From the NCBI GenBank assembly GCA_024711155.1, contig JANJTK010000095.1, forward strand, positions 1 through 34,958: a stretch of 34,958 nucleotides of DNA, read 5' to 3'. Made by a program: the position numbers and the translations under genes. Below the pieces are notes generated by a model. That model saw nothing but the letters and a program-made list of their open reading frames with translations, made no database searches and was not told the origin of the DNA. Numbering within the stretch: position 1 is the first letter of the stretch; every line of letters begins with the position of its first letter. Below are positions 1 through 10,698 of this stretch, one piece after another. Origin of the DNA: Burkholderiaceae bacterium. GTDB taxonomy: Bacteria > Pseudomonadota > Gammaproteobacteria > Burkholderiales > Burkholderiaceae_E.

Positions 1-42
1 GGGTACCCTGCGAAGGAATGCCCTGTTTTCTTCGTGCGCCAT
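1..42 (-). CDS. Possible 5' end of a divergent gene, cut by the window edge
   Basis: Reading leftward from an ATG at 42 there is an open frame (MAHEENRAFLRRVP) running off the window edge. It is preceded by an AAGGGG-like ribosome binding site about 6 bases upstream. A second open frame from an ATG at 100 also stays open to the edge, so the frame is not settled. In related bacteria ftsK often lies divergent from trxB, but these 14 codons are too few to recognise any family. This is a tentative call based only on the start context and the need for some gene to be there. Confidence 0.2.
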   Translation of the reverse strand, partial: MAHEENRAFLRRVP

Positions 43-160
43 ACTTGCCCCTTCTTCTGCGCGCTGCCGCGCCCCGCAGGCCGCGCAGCAGTGCCACCAT
101 TCTGCACCAGACGCGACGAATATCACAAAGTGCTCAAAGATGCTTCGGTTAACCCGATGA

Positions 161-1827
<1,667 letters not shown>

Positions 1828-1862
1828 GCCGGGCTCGCCCGGCTGCGCTGCCCGGCTGCGCT
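1828..1862. terminator. Hairpin and tandem 13-mer between convergent genes
   Basis: Directly after the Smr stop lies GCCGGGC-TC-GCCCGGC, an inverted repeat with 7-bp arms. Its right arm begins a 13-bp unit, GCCCGGCTGCGCT, repeated exactly twice in tandem (1837-1849 and 1850-1862). The position between the converging Smr and mocA genes suits a bidirectional terminator. There is no U-tract and the loop is too short without opening the stem, so this is only a candidate. Confidence 0.35.
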
Positions 1863-1869
1863 GCGCCGC

Positions 1870-2544
1870 TCAGTTGCGCGGCCCGGCGACGACCCGCACG
1901 CCGCGCGCGGCCAGCCGCTCGAGATCGGCGGGGCTGTCGATGTCGACGACGAAGTGGTCGTTCGGCGCCTCCACCCGGTGCGCCCGCTCGGGATGCGCCG
2001 CGAGGTAGCCGCGCACGCCGGCTGCATCGCGCGACGCATCGTGGGCCGCGAGGATCGGCGCGCGCATCGCAGCGTCGATCACGACCGGGTTGCCGCGCCG
2101 GCCTTCGAACACCGGGATCGCCGCCGAACCGGCCGGCAGCGCGCGATGCCGCGCGACCAGCCAGCGCAGGTCGGCAGCGTCGAGCAGCGGCTGGTCCGAC
2201 AACATGACCAGGATCGCGTCGAGATCGGACGGCAAGGCGCGCAGTCCGGCGACGACCGACACCTGCTGTTCGGGCGAGGGATCGGCGCTGCACCAGAGGC
2301 TGGGCGCAAGCCCGGCGAGCGCCGCGCGCACGGCGTCGGCTGCGACGCCGTGCACGACCGCCACCGGCGCGAGCGGCACCGCCTGCAGCACTCGCAGCGC
2401 GCGCCTGACCATCGGCTCGCCGTCGATCGTCGCGAGCAGCTTGTCGGGTCCGCCCATCCGCGTCGACCTTCCGGCGGCGAGCAGGATCGCACCCACGCGC
2501 CGCGCGCGCTCCCCTGCGGGGGCGTCCGGCACGGGCTCATCCAT
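1870..2544 (-). CDS. mocA: MocA-like molybdenum cofactor cytidylyltransferase / NTP transferase
   Basis: This is a 224-residue MobA-like NTP transferase. The nucleotide-binding signature LAAGRSTRMGGPDKLL lies at about residues 22-37, and a MLSDQPLL segment holding the metal-binding Asp lies near residue 115. This pattern fits MocA/YgfJ proteins, which transfer CMP from CTP onto molybdopterin for xanthine-dehydrogenase-type enzymes, better than MobA (GTP). No xdhC or hydroxylase genes are adjacent, so the substrate is inferred from family resemblance only. The ATG at 2544 has no clear ribosome binding site. An internal GTG just before GAILLAAG would also give a complete domain. Confidence 0.82.
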   Translation of the reverse strand: MDEPVPDAPAGERARRVGAILLAAGRSTRMGGPDKLLATIDGEPMVRRALRVLQAVPLAPVAVVHGVAADAVRAALAGLAPSLWCSADPSPEQQVSVVAGLRALPSDLDAILVMLSDQPLLDAADLRWLVARHRALPAGSAAIPVFEGRRGNPVVIDAAMRAPILAAHDASRDAAGVRGYLAAHPERAHRVEAPNDHFVVDIDSPADLERLAARGVRVVAGPRN

Positions 2545-2589
2545 TCGCGCACGCCCGCGTCGTGCTGCGCGCGCTGCGCGCCGGCCGCG

Positions 2590-3054
<465 letters not shown>

Positions 3055-4668
3055 TCAGTCGCGAAAGCGCGACGTGATCGGATGGCGCCAGTCGCGGCCG
3101 AAGGCGCGGTGTGTGACGCGGATGCCGATCGGCGCCTGGCGCCGCTTGTACTCGCTGATCCGCACCAGCCGCACCACGCGGTCGATGGCCTCGCGCGGAT
3201 GGCCCGCCGCGGCGATCTCCTCGATGCCGCGGTTGTCCTCCATGTACATCTGCATGATCGCGTCGAGCACCTCGTAGGGCGGCAGCGAGTCCTGGTCGGT
3301 CTGGTCCGGCTTCAGCTCGGCCGACGGCGCCCGCGTCAGGATGCGCTCCGGGATCACCACGCCCTGCGCGTTGCGCCAGCGCGCCAGCCGGTAGACCAGC
3401 GTCTTCGCGATGTCCTTGATCACCGCGAAGCCGCCGGCCATGTCGCCGTACAGCGTGCAGTAACCGACCGCCATCTCGCTCTTGTTGCCGGTGGTGAGCA
3501 CGATCGAGCCGTACTTGTTCGACAGCGCCATCAGCAGCGTCCCGCGCACGCGGGCCTGGATGTTCTCCTCGGTCGTGTCCTGCGGCAAACCGCGGAACTC
3601 CTCCGCCAGCGTGCCGAGGAACGCGTCGAAGCAGCCCGTGATCGGAATCTCGTCGTAGCGCACGCCGACCCGCCGCGCCATCTCGCGCGCGTCGACGAGC
3701 GAGATCGTCGCGGTGTACGGCGACGGCATCATCACCGTGCGAACGCGCTCCGGGCCGAGCGCGTCGACGGCGATCGCCAGTGTCAGCGCCGAATCGACGC
3801 CTCCCGAGAGCCCGATGATCGCGCCGGGAAAGCCGTTCTTGCCGAGGTAGTCGCGCACCCCCAGCACCAGCGCCCCGTAGACCTGCTCCTCGAGCGGCGG
3901 CGTCGGCTGGATCGTCCCGGCCGCCACCGACGACTGCGCGCCGCCCTCGAGCTCGACGACCAGCAGGTCCTCGCGAAACGCCGGCGCCTGCGCGCGCAAC
4001 TCGCCGCGCGCGTCGAGCGCGAACGACAGCCCGTCGAACACCAGCTCGTCCTGTCCGCCGACCAGGTTGGCGGCAACCATCGGCAGCCCCAGGGCGCACA
4101 CGTTCTCGCGCGCCACGTCGAGCCGCACGTGCTGCTTGTTCATGTGGAACGGGGACGCGTTCATCGCCAGGATCGCCTGCGCCCCGGCCGCGTGCGCACA
4201 CTGGGGCGCGTAGCGGTACCAGAAGTCCTCGCAGATCAGCACGCCGAGACGCACGCCGTCGACCTCGAACACCAGCGGCCGGTTGGCCGGCTCGAAGTAG
4301 CGCTCCTCGTCGAAGACGTCGTAGTTCGGCAGGTCGTGCTTGTCGTACTCGCCGGCCAGGCGTCCGCGGTGCAGCAGGCTCGCGCCGTTGTAGCGCGCGC
4401 CGCCGCGGCGGCGCGGATGTCCTGCGAGCAGGAACAGGTCGAGTTCGCGCGTGGCTTCGCACAACGCCGCCAGTGCCCGGTCGCAGGCGTCGAGGAAGGA
4501 TGCGCGCAGCAGCAGGTCCTCGGGCGGGTAGCCGCACAGCGACAGTTCGGGGGTCACGAGCACCCGCGCCCCGCGCTCGACCGCCTGCCGGGCGGCGGCG
4601 ACGATGCGCGCGACGTTGCCGTCGAAATCGCCGACGATCTGGTTCAGCTGCGCTGCGGCGATTCGCAT
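3055..4668 (-). CDS. nadE: Glutamine-dependent NAD+ synthase
   Basis: This 537-residue two-domain enzyme makes NAD+ from deamido-NAD+, ATP and glutamine. The N-terminal nitrilase-type glutaminase domain shows the Glu-Lys-Cys triad: E41 in TPELSLCGYPP, K110 in EYDKHDLPNY and C146 in LICEDFW. The C-terminal synthetase domain has the ATP-binding P-loop LSGGVDSALT and the TTGNKSEMAVGY segment. The start at 4668 (MRIAAAQLNQ) aligns with the usual N-terminus of the family; the track start at 4689 adds seven residues and neither has a strong ribosome binding site. glnB follows on the same strand, an arrangement relevant to reported P-II control of this enzyme class. Confidence 0.96.
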   Translation of the reverse strand: MRIAAAQLNQIVGDFDGNVARIVAAARQAVERGARVLVTPELSLCGYPPEDLLLRASFLDACDRALAALCEATRELDLFLLAGHPRRRGGARYNGASLLHRGRLAGEYDKHDLPNYDVFDEERYFEPANRPLVFEVDGVRLGVLICEDFWYRYAPQCAHAAGAQAILAMNASPFHMNKQHVRLDVARENVCALGLPMVAANLVGGQDELVFDGLSFALDARGELRAQAPAFREDLLVVELEGGAQSSVAAGTIQPTPPLEEQVYGALVLGVRDYLGKNGFPGAIIGLSGGVDSALTLAIAVDALGPERVRTVMMPSPYTATISLVDAREMARRVGVRYDEIPITGCFDAFLGTLAEEFRGLPQDTTEENIQARVRGTLLMALSNKYGSIVLTTGNKSEMAVGYCTLYGDMAGGFAVIKDIAKTLVYRLARWRNAQGVVIPERILTRAPSAELKPDQTDQDSLPPYEVLDAIMQMYMEDNRGIEEIAAAGHPREAIDRVVRLVRISEYKRRQAPIGIRVTHRAFGRDWRHPITSRFRD

Positions 4669-4725
4669 CGTGGAGAGCCCCGGGGTCATGCGGTCCGATC
4701 TGCGCCGATTATGGCACCCGATCGG

Positions 4726-6192
4726 CTACTGCTGCCCGCCCGCCGCTCCTGCCTGATCGCGCCAGCCGCCGCCGAGCGCCTTCATCAGGTCGACGCTGTA
4801 CGAGAACCGCGCCTGCCGGTTGCGAATCAGCGCGAGCTCGGCGTCGTTCTGCGTGCGCATCGCGTCGAGCAGCTCGAGATATCCCGAGTACCCGTTCTCG
4901 TAGCGCGCGCGCGCGAGCCGCACGACGTTGCGCGCCGCGTCGAGCCGGGTCCGCAGGTCGTTCTCGGCCACTGCACTGCGCTCGCTGTTCGACAGCGCGT
5001 CGCCCACCTCGCGGTAGGCGTTCTCGCTCGCCCTCTGGTAGGACGCAAGCGCCTGCCGCTGGCGCGCTTCGGCCTGGTCGCTGCGCGCCTGCAGCTTGCC
5101 GGCGTCGAACACCGGCAGCGCGAGGCCGAAGCCGAGCGACCAGATGCGCGCGCCGCTGCGCAGCAGGTCGGACAGCTCGGCGCTCTGCCCGCCGAGCGAA
5201 CCGGTGAGCGAGATCGTCGGCATCATCGAGGCGCGTGCCACGCCGATGCGCGCGTTCGCAGCCTGCAGTTGCGCCTCGGCCTGGCGCACGTCCGGGCGGC
5301 GGTCGAGCAGGCTCGACGGCAGCCCGGCAGGCGGCAACGGCGGGATCGGCACCGAGCGCAGGTCGCCCGCGGCCACGCCCAGCCCCGGCTGTCCCGACAG
5401 CGCCCCCAGCTGGCGCTCGAGCGCCGCGCGCTGGCGCTCGAGCTCGACGAGCTGCAGCGCGGCGTCGGCGCGTGCCGCCTCGGCCTGGTTGAGGTCGAGG
5501 TCGGACACGACGCCGCCGCGCGCGCGCGCGCGCACGACGTCGAGGCTCTCGCTGCGCACCTGCAAGGTCTCGCGCGTGACCACGATCTGCGCGTCGACCG
5601 AGCGCAGCGCGAACCACGCCTGCGTCGCCGCTCCGGCCACGCTCAGCGCGACCACCTCGCGGGCGTAGCCGCTCGCCAGCAGCTGCGCCTGCGCGGCTTC
5701 GGCGCCGCGGCGCAACCGCCCCCAGAAGTCGAGCTCGAACGCCGTCGAGAGCGCCAGCCGCCGGTCGTCGCGCAACGGCACCGTGGTGGGCAGGGTGCCG
5801 AGCGTCGTCACGCGCGAGCGCGAGGCGCTCGCGCCGAGGTCGACCTGCGGCACGAGCGTCGCCTGCGCCTCGCGCAGCACGGCCTGTGCCTCCTCGAGCT
5901 GCGCGATCGCGATGCGCGCATCGGCGTTGCGAGCCAGCGCCGCATCGACCAGCGCGTCGAGCCCCGGGTCGCGATACAGCTTCCACCAGTCCGGACGCAG
6001 CGGGCTCGCCGCCTCGGCGGCGGGCGCAAGGTCGACGAAACGCTCGGGCAGCGTGTGCGCCGGCCGCTGGTAGTCGGGCCCCATCGGCGCGCAGGCGGCG
6101 CCGGCGAGCAGCAACGCCAGCGCGCCGGCCGCGCGCCCGGCCCGGCGCGCGCCCGGCCCCAGAGGAGCGGCCCCGGCCGCGGCGCGGGTCAC
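4726..6192 (-). CDS. RND efflux outer-membrane lipoprotein (NodT/OprM family)
   Basis: This 488-residue protein is the outer-membrane channel of a tripartite efflux pump. A signal peptide ends in the lipobox LAGAAC (lipidated C34), followed by APMGPDYQRP, the typical mature start of NodT-family proteins. Two OEP repeats follow, with the ELDFWGRLR motif in the first and LPVFDAGK plus a late coiled region in the second. The start is a GTG at 6192 whose GTGA overlaps the pump stop codon, indicating translational coupling. The ORF-track entry starting at 7965 is this frame extended through the pump gene. The gene ends 57 bp before the nadE start. Confidence 0.94.
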   Translation of the reverse strand: MTRAAAGAAPLGPGARRAGRAAGALALLLAGAACAPMGPDYQRPAHTLPERFVDLAPAAEAASPLRPDWWKLYRDPGLDALVDAALARNADARIAIAQLEEAQAVLREAQATLVPQVDLGASASRSRVTTLGTLPTTVPLRDDRRLALSTAFELDFWGRLRRGAEAAQAQLLASGYAREVVALSVAGAATQAWFALRSVDAQIVVTRETLQVRSESLDVVRARARGGVVSDLDLNQAEAARADAALQLVELERQRAALERQLGALSGQPGLGVAAGDLRSVPIPPLPPAGLPSSLLDRRPDVRQAEAQLQAANARIGVARASMMPTISLTGSLGGQSAELSDLLRSGARIWSLGFGLALPVFDAGKLQARSDQAEARQRQALASYQRASENAYREVGDALSNSERSAVAENDLRTRLDAARNVVRLARARYENGYSGYLELLDAMRTQNDAELALIRNRQARFSYSVDLMKALGGGWRDQAGAAGGQQ

Positions 6193-9100
6193 CGAACGTC
6201 TCCCTGCGCGTCGCGCGCCGCCGTCACGTCCTCGCCCTTGCGCCGCCGCGCCGCCAGCGTGAAGAACAGCGGTACGAAGATCGTCGCGACGAAAGTGGCG
6301 ACGATCATGCCGCCGAACACCCCCGTGCCCATCGAGCGCCGGGCCGCCCCGCCAGCCCCCGAGGCGATCACGAGCGGCACGACGCCGAGCACGAAAGCGA
6401 GCGACGTCATCACGATCGGCCGGAAGCGCAGCCGCGCCGCGTTCAGCGCCGATTCGAGCGGCGTCATCCCGGCCAGGAACCCTTGCTGCGCGAACTCGAC
6501 GATCAGGATCGCATTCTTCGCCGCCAGGCCGATCAGCACCACGAGGCCGATCTGGAAGTAGATGTCGTTTTCCATCCCGCGCAGCATCACGAAGCCGAGC
6601 GCGCCGGCCACGGCGAACGGCACGGTCAGCAGCACCGCCACCGGAATCCCCCAGCGCTCGTAGAGCGCCGCCAGGATCAGGTAGACCATCACCAGCGCGA
6701 ACCCGAACGCGAACACCGATGCGCGGCCTGCGCGCTTCTCCTGGAAGCCCTGCCCGGTCCACGCCATCTGGTAGCCCTCTGGCAGCGCGCGCGCCGCGAC
6801 CTCCTCGACGGCGCGTATCGCGTCGTTCGAGCTGACACCGGGCTTGCTGCCCGCCATCACCTTGGCGGCGACGTAGCCGTTGAAGCGCTCGAGCTGGTCC
6901 GGGCCGGCGATGTTGCGCACCGAAAGCAGCGCCTTCAGCGGAATCATCTCGCCGCTGGCCGTCGAGCGCACGAACACGTTGCCGAGATCCTCCGGCTTCG
7001 CGCGGTATCGCGCGTCGGCCTGCAACTGGACGCGATACGCGCGGCCGAACTTGTTGAAGTCGTTCACGTAGAGCGTGCCCATCGTCGCCTGCAGCGCTTC
7101 GAACACGTCCTGCACCGGGACGCCCAGCGAGAGCGCCTTTTCGCGGTCGACCTCGACGCGCAGCTGCGGCACCGTGGGCCGGAAGAACGTGTTGACACCC
7201 TGCAGCAGCGGGTGCGCGGAGAGCTCGCCCATGAAGGCCTGCACGACCTGCTGCAACCGCACCGGATCGGGATCGCCGCGTCCCTGCACGTACACCTCCA
7301 TGCCGCCGGCGGTGCCGAGGCCGCGGATCGCGGGCGGATTGAAAGCGATCGCCATGCCGTCGCGCAATCCCATGCCGCGCCGGAAGATCTCGCCGATCAC
7401 GTCGCGCGCGCTGTGCTCGCGCACCGACCAGTCCTTGAGCGGCACGAACAGCGTCGCCACGTTGTTCTTGCTGCCGCCGCCGACGAGGTCGAAACCGTTG
7501 ATGGCCATCACGTGCTGGATCGCCGGATGATCGGCGAGCATCCGCTGCATCTGCGCCGACGCGTTGCTGGTGCGCTCGAGCGTGGCGCCGTCGGGCAGCA
7601 CGACCGAGCCGAGGACGTAGCCCTGGTCCTCGGCCGGCACGAAGCTCGACGGCACGCGCGAGAACAGCACCGCCGCCACTGCGACGATGCCTGCGAAGGC
7701 CAGCATCGCCAGCACGCGGTGCTTCAGCGCGAGGTTCACGAGGCGCAGGAACAGCCGCGTCAGCGCGGCGAAACCGGCGTTGAACGGCCTGAACAGCCGC
7801 GACTCGTGATCGCCCGCCTTCAGCATCAGCGCGCACAGCGCCGGCGTGAGCGTCAGCGCGATGATTCCGGAGAGCGCGACCGCGATCGCCACCGTGACGG
7901 CGAACTGCTTGTACAACTGCCCGGCGATGCCGCCGAGGAAGGCGACCGGGATGAACACGGAGCACAGCACCAGCACGATCGCCACGATCGCGCCGGAGAC
8001 CTCGCGCATCGCCTCGATCGCCGCGGCGCGCGCCGAGAGCTTCTGCTCGCGCATCAGCCGCTCGACGTTCTCGAGCACCACGATCGCGTCGTCGACGACG
8101 ATGCCGATCGCCAGCACCATCGCGAACAAGGTCAGCGTGTTGATCGTGAAGCCGAACAGCCAGAGCCCGGCGAAGGTGCCGACCAGAGAAACCGGCACCG
8201 CGATCATCGGGATGAACGTCGCACGCGCGGTCTGCAGGAACACGAACACGACCAGGACCACGAGCAGCGCGGCCTCGACGATCGTCTTGGTGACCTCGTT
8301 GATCGACGACTGCACGTAGCGCGTGACGTCGATCGGCACCACGTAGTCGAGGCCCTCCGGGAAGTCCTTGCGGAGCTCGGCCATCCGCGCGTGCACCGCC
8401 TTCGCGACCTGAAGCGCGTTGGCGCCGGACTGCAGGAACACCGCCGTCCCGAGCGAAGGGCGTCCGTCCAGCGTGTTGGACGACTCGTAGTTGACCGCGC
8501 CGAGCTCGATGCGCGCCACGTCCTTCAGCCGCAGCAAGCCCGAGGGGCCGCCCGCGCGCACGACGATCTCGCCGAACTGTTCGGGCTCGACCAGCCTGCC
8601 CTGCGCGGTCACCGTGTAGACGAGGCTCTGCCCGGGCGGCGCCGGCTCGGCGCCGATCTTGCCGGCTGCGTACTGCGCGTTCTGGGCGCGCACGGCGGCC
8701 GCGATCTCGGCGGTCGTGACGCCGAGCTGTGCCATCCGGTCGGGCTTGAGCCAGATGCGCATCGAATAGTCGCGCGCGCCGAAGATCGTCACGTCGGCGA
8801 CACCCGGCAGGCGCTTGAGCTCGTCGACAAGGTTCAGCGACGAATAGTTCGACAGGTACAGGCTGTCGTAGCGTCCGTCGGGCGAGCGCAGCTGGACGAT
8901 CATCAGGATGTCGTTGGAGCGCTTCTGCACCGTCACGCCGTTGCGGCGGACCTCGTCGGGCAGGCGCGGCATGGCCAGCTGCACCCGGTTGTTGACGTCG
9001 AACATCGCCTGGCTGACGTCGGTCCCGACCTCGAAGGTGGCCGTGATGCTGACCGCGCCGCTGGAAGACGAGTTCGACTGGTAGTACAGCATCCCCTCGA

Positions 9101-9314
9101 CGCCCGACATCCGCTCCTCGATCGTCGCCGCGACCGTCTTCGCCAGCGTCTCGGCGCTCGCGCCGGGGTAGTTGGTGCTGATGGTGATCGTCGGCGGCGA
9201 GATCTCGGGGTACTGCGCGACCGGCAGTACCTGCGAAGCGACCAGGCCGGCCAGCGCGATCACGATCGCCAGGACAGCCGCGAAGATCGGGCGTCCGATG
9301 AAGAAACGCGACAT
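6189..9314 (-). CDS. RND multidrug efflux pump, inner-membrane transporter (HAE1, MexF-like)
   Basis: This 1041-residue proton-driven inner-membrane transporter has the AcrB/MexB layout: MSRFFIGRPIFAAVLA start, a large periplasmic loop, TM bundle, second loop and second bundle. The proton-relay Asp pair lies in GIVVDDAIVVLENVE of TM4. Segments such as RYDSLYLSNYSSLN and LVLCSVFIPVAFLGG resemble the MexF subgroup more than AcrB; substrate is unknown. It lies 17 bp downstream of the adaptor gene and is coupled to the outer-membrane gene by GTGA. Length matches the family, and no key residue appears missing. No TetR, LysR or two-component regulator gene flanks the operon directly. Confidence 0.96.
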   Translation of the reverse strand: MSRFFIGRPIFAAVLAIVIALAGLVASQVLPVAQYPEISPPTITISTNYPGASAETLAKTVAATIEERMSGVEGMLYYQSNSSSSGAVSITATFEVGTDVSQAMFDVNNRVQLAMPRLPDEVRRNGVTVQKRSNDILMIVQLRSPDGRYDSLYLSNYSSLNLVDELKRLPGVADVTIFGARDYSMRIWLKPDRMAQLGVTTAEIAAAVRAQNAQYAAGKIGAEPAPPGQSLVYTVTAQGRLVEPEQFGEIVVRAGGPSGLLRLKDVARIELGAVNYESSNTLDGRPSLGTAVFLQSGANALQVAKAVHARMAELRKDFPEGLDYVVPIDVTRYVQSSINEVTKTIVEAALLVVLVVFVFLQTARATFIPMIAVPVSLVGTFAGLWLFGFTINTLTLFAMVLAIGIVVDDAIVVLENVERLMREQKLSARAAAIEAMREVSGAIVAIVLVLCSVFIPVAFLGGIAGQLYKQFAVTVAIAVALSGIIALTLTPALCALMLKAGDHESRLFRPFNAGFAALTRLFLRLVNLALKHRVLAMLAFAGIVAVAAVLFSRVPSSFVPAEDQGYVLGSVVLPDGATLERTSNASAQMQRMLADHPAIQHVMAINGFDLVGGGSKNNVATLFVPLKDWSVREHSARDVIGEIFRRGMGLRDGMAIAFNPPAIRGLGTAGGMEVYVQGRGDPDPVRLQQVVQAFMGELSAHPLLQGVNTFFRPTVPQLRVEVDREKALSLGVPVQDVFEALQATMGTLYVNDFNKFGRAYRVQLQADARYRAKPEDLGNVFVRSTASGEMIPLKALLSVRNIAGPDQLERFNGYVAAKVMAGSKPGVSSNDAIRAVEEVAARALPEGYQMAWTGQGFQEKRAGRASVFAFGFALVMVYLILAALYERWGIPVAVLLTVPFAVAGALGFVMLRGMENDIYFQIGLVVLIGLAAKNAILIVEFAQQGFLAGMTPLESALNAARLRFRPIVMTSLAFVLGVVPLVIASGAGGAARRSMGTGVFGGMIVATFVATIFVPLFFTLAARRRKGEDVTAARDAQGDVR

Positions 9315-9331
9315 GCCTCAGCCTCGCCCGC

Positions 9332-10585
9332 TCAGCGCGCGCTCGCGGGCCCGGCGCCCGGCGCTCCGCCCGGCGCCCGGCCGGCCGGCCCGGCCCCGGG
9401 CGCTCTCGGCTGGATCGTCGCGTTCGGGCGCAGCCGGATCAGGTTGTCGAGCGCCACCCGGTCGCCGGCCTGCAGCCCCTTCTCGACGATCCAGTCGCTC
9501 CCGTCCCAGCCGCCGACCTCGACCGGACGCAGGCTCACCTTGTTGGACGCATCGACGATCCACACGAAGCGGCCGCGGTCGTTCTGGACCACCGCGGTCT
9601 GCGGCAGCGCGACCGCGTCGCGCGCTCCGATTTCGACGCGCGCCTTGACGTACTGCCCCGGCAACAGCACAAGGCCCGGATTGGCAAACTCGGCGCGCAG
9701 CTGGACGGTGCCGAGCCGCAGATCGACCGTCGAGCCGGTGAAGTTGAGCCTTCCCGCGCGCTCGTAGGTCCTTCCATCGGCCAGCGCGAGGCGCACCGTC
9801 GCCGCCTTCGCGCCGGCGCCGCGCAGCTGCGCGTACTCGGCATCCGAAAGCGAGAATCGCACCCAGATCGGATCGGTCTGCGTCAGCGTCGTGAGCAGGG
9901 CGCTTTCGCTGCCCGGGCTGACCAGGCTGCCCTCGGAGCGCAGCGTGCGACCCGACACACCCGAGATCGGTGCGTTGACGGCCGTGTAGGAGAGGTTCAG
10001 CTCCGCCTCGTGCACGCGCGCCTGGGCCGCCTGCAGCGTTGCCTGCGTCTGCAGTCGCGAGGCCTGCGCGTCGTCGTACTCGCGCTGGCTGATCGCTCGC
10101 TCCGCGAGCAGCTTCTGGAGCCGCTCCGCCTCGAGTTGCGAGCGCGCCGCGCGTGCCTGCGCCTCGGCCAGCGCGGCACGCGTCTGCGCCAGCGAAATCT
10201 CGAACGGCGCGCGGTCGATGCGGTACATCGGCGCACCGGCGCGAACCAGTTCGCCCTCGCGAAACAGCTGCCGCTCCAGAATGCCGGCCACCCGCGCCCG
10301 CACTTCGACCTCGCGCGAGCCTTCGGTGCGCGCGACGGCGTCCAGCACGACCGGCACCTTGCGCGGGCGCACCTCGGCGACCGTCACCGGCAGCGCGGGC
10401 GGCGCGCCGCCGGCGGCTCCCGGCCCGGCTCCCGGCCCCGCACCACCGCCGGGCGCAGCCGCACCGGCTGGCGCGCCGGCCGGCGGCTTCGGCGCCGAGC
10501 CATCACAAGCGGCAATCGCCAGGACCGCGGCGACGACGGACGATGCGAGCGCGAAGCGACGCGAACGCGACATGGCTTCTGTCAT
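9332..10585 (-). CDS. RND efflux periplasmic adaptor (membrane fusion protein)
   Basis: This is the periplasmic adaptor of the same pump, 417 residues from the ATG at 10585 (or 413 from the ATG at 10573, which directly precedes the signal peptide SRSRRFALASS). A lipobox LAIAAC marks it as a lipoprotein. A Gly/Ala/Pro-rich linker of about 40 residues follows, then the barrel-sandwich half motif RVAGILERQLFREGE, a helical hairpin rich in Ala, Glu and Arg, and the second lipoyl half NAPISGVSGRTLRSEGSLV. The C-terminal beta-barrel and membrane-proximal domains (LLPGQYVKARVEIG, LQAGDRVALDNLIRL) are present. It is the first gene of the efflux operon. Neither start has a strong ribosome binding site. 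Confidence 0.94.
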   Translation of the reverse strand: MTEAMSRSRRFALASSVVAAVLAIAACDGSAPKPPAGAPAGAAAPGGGAGPGAGPGAAGGAPPALPVTVAEVRPRKVPVVLDAVARTEGSREVEVRARVAGILERQLFREGELVRAGAPMYRIDRAPFEISLAQTRAALAEAQARAARSQLEAERLQKLLAERAISQREYDDAQASRLQTQATLQAAQARVHEAELNLSYTAVNAPISGVSGRTLRSEGSLVSPGSESALLTTLTQTDPIWVRFSLSDAEYAQLRGAGAKAATVRLALADGRTYERAGRLNFTGSTVDLRLGTVQLRAEFANPGLVLLPGQYVKARVEIGARDAVALPQTAVVQNDRGRFVWIVDASNKVSLRPVEVGGWDGSDWIVEKGLQAGDRVALDNLIRLRPNATIQPRAPGAGPAGRAPGGAPGAGPASAR

Positions 10586-10624
10586 GGCGGGAGATGGCGC
10601 AGGCCCGGTGGCGCGAAAGCGCAG

Positions 10625-10633
10625 AGTATATAC
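10625..10633 (-). promoter_or_regulatory. AT-rich -10-like element upstream of the efflux operon
   Basis: In the 113-bp gap between hemY and the adaptor gene the minus strand reads GTATATACT, giving a TATACT -10-like hexamer about 40 bp upstream of the adaptor start. The surrounding 60 bp are very GC-rich and no matching -35 is visible, so this is a weak call. Confidence 0.3.
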
Positions 10634-10698
10634 ACCGCCCCGCGCGCCCGGCCTCGCCCTGCGGGCATCGGCGACACGCGAGCGCGGAACGACCGCGA

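Noticed and set aside
4726-7965. 1079-residue minus-strand ORF as one fusion protein
   Set aside because: Only the part from the GTG at 6192 is real; the upstream part is a shifted frame of the pump gene and lacks family features.
5886-9767. 1293-residue plus-strand ORF
   Set aside because: Antisense to the RND pump, with low-complexity Arg/His/Asp composition; the pump has full family motifs.
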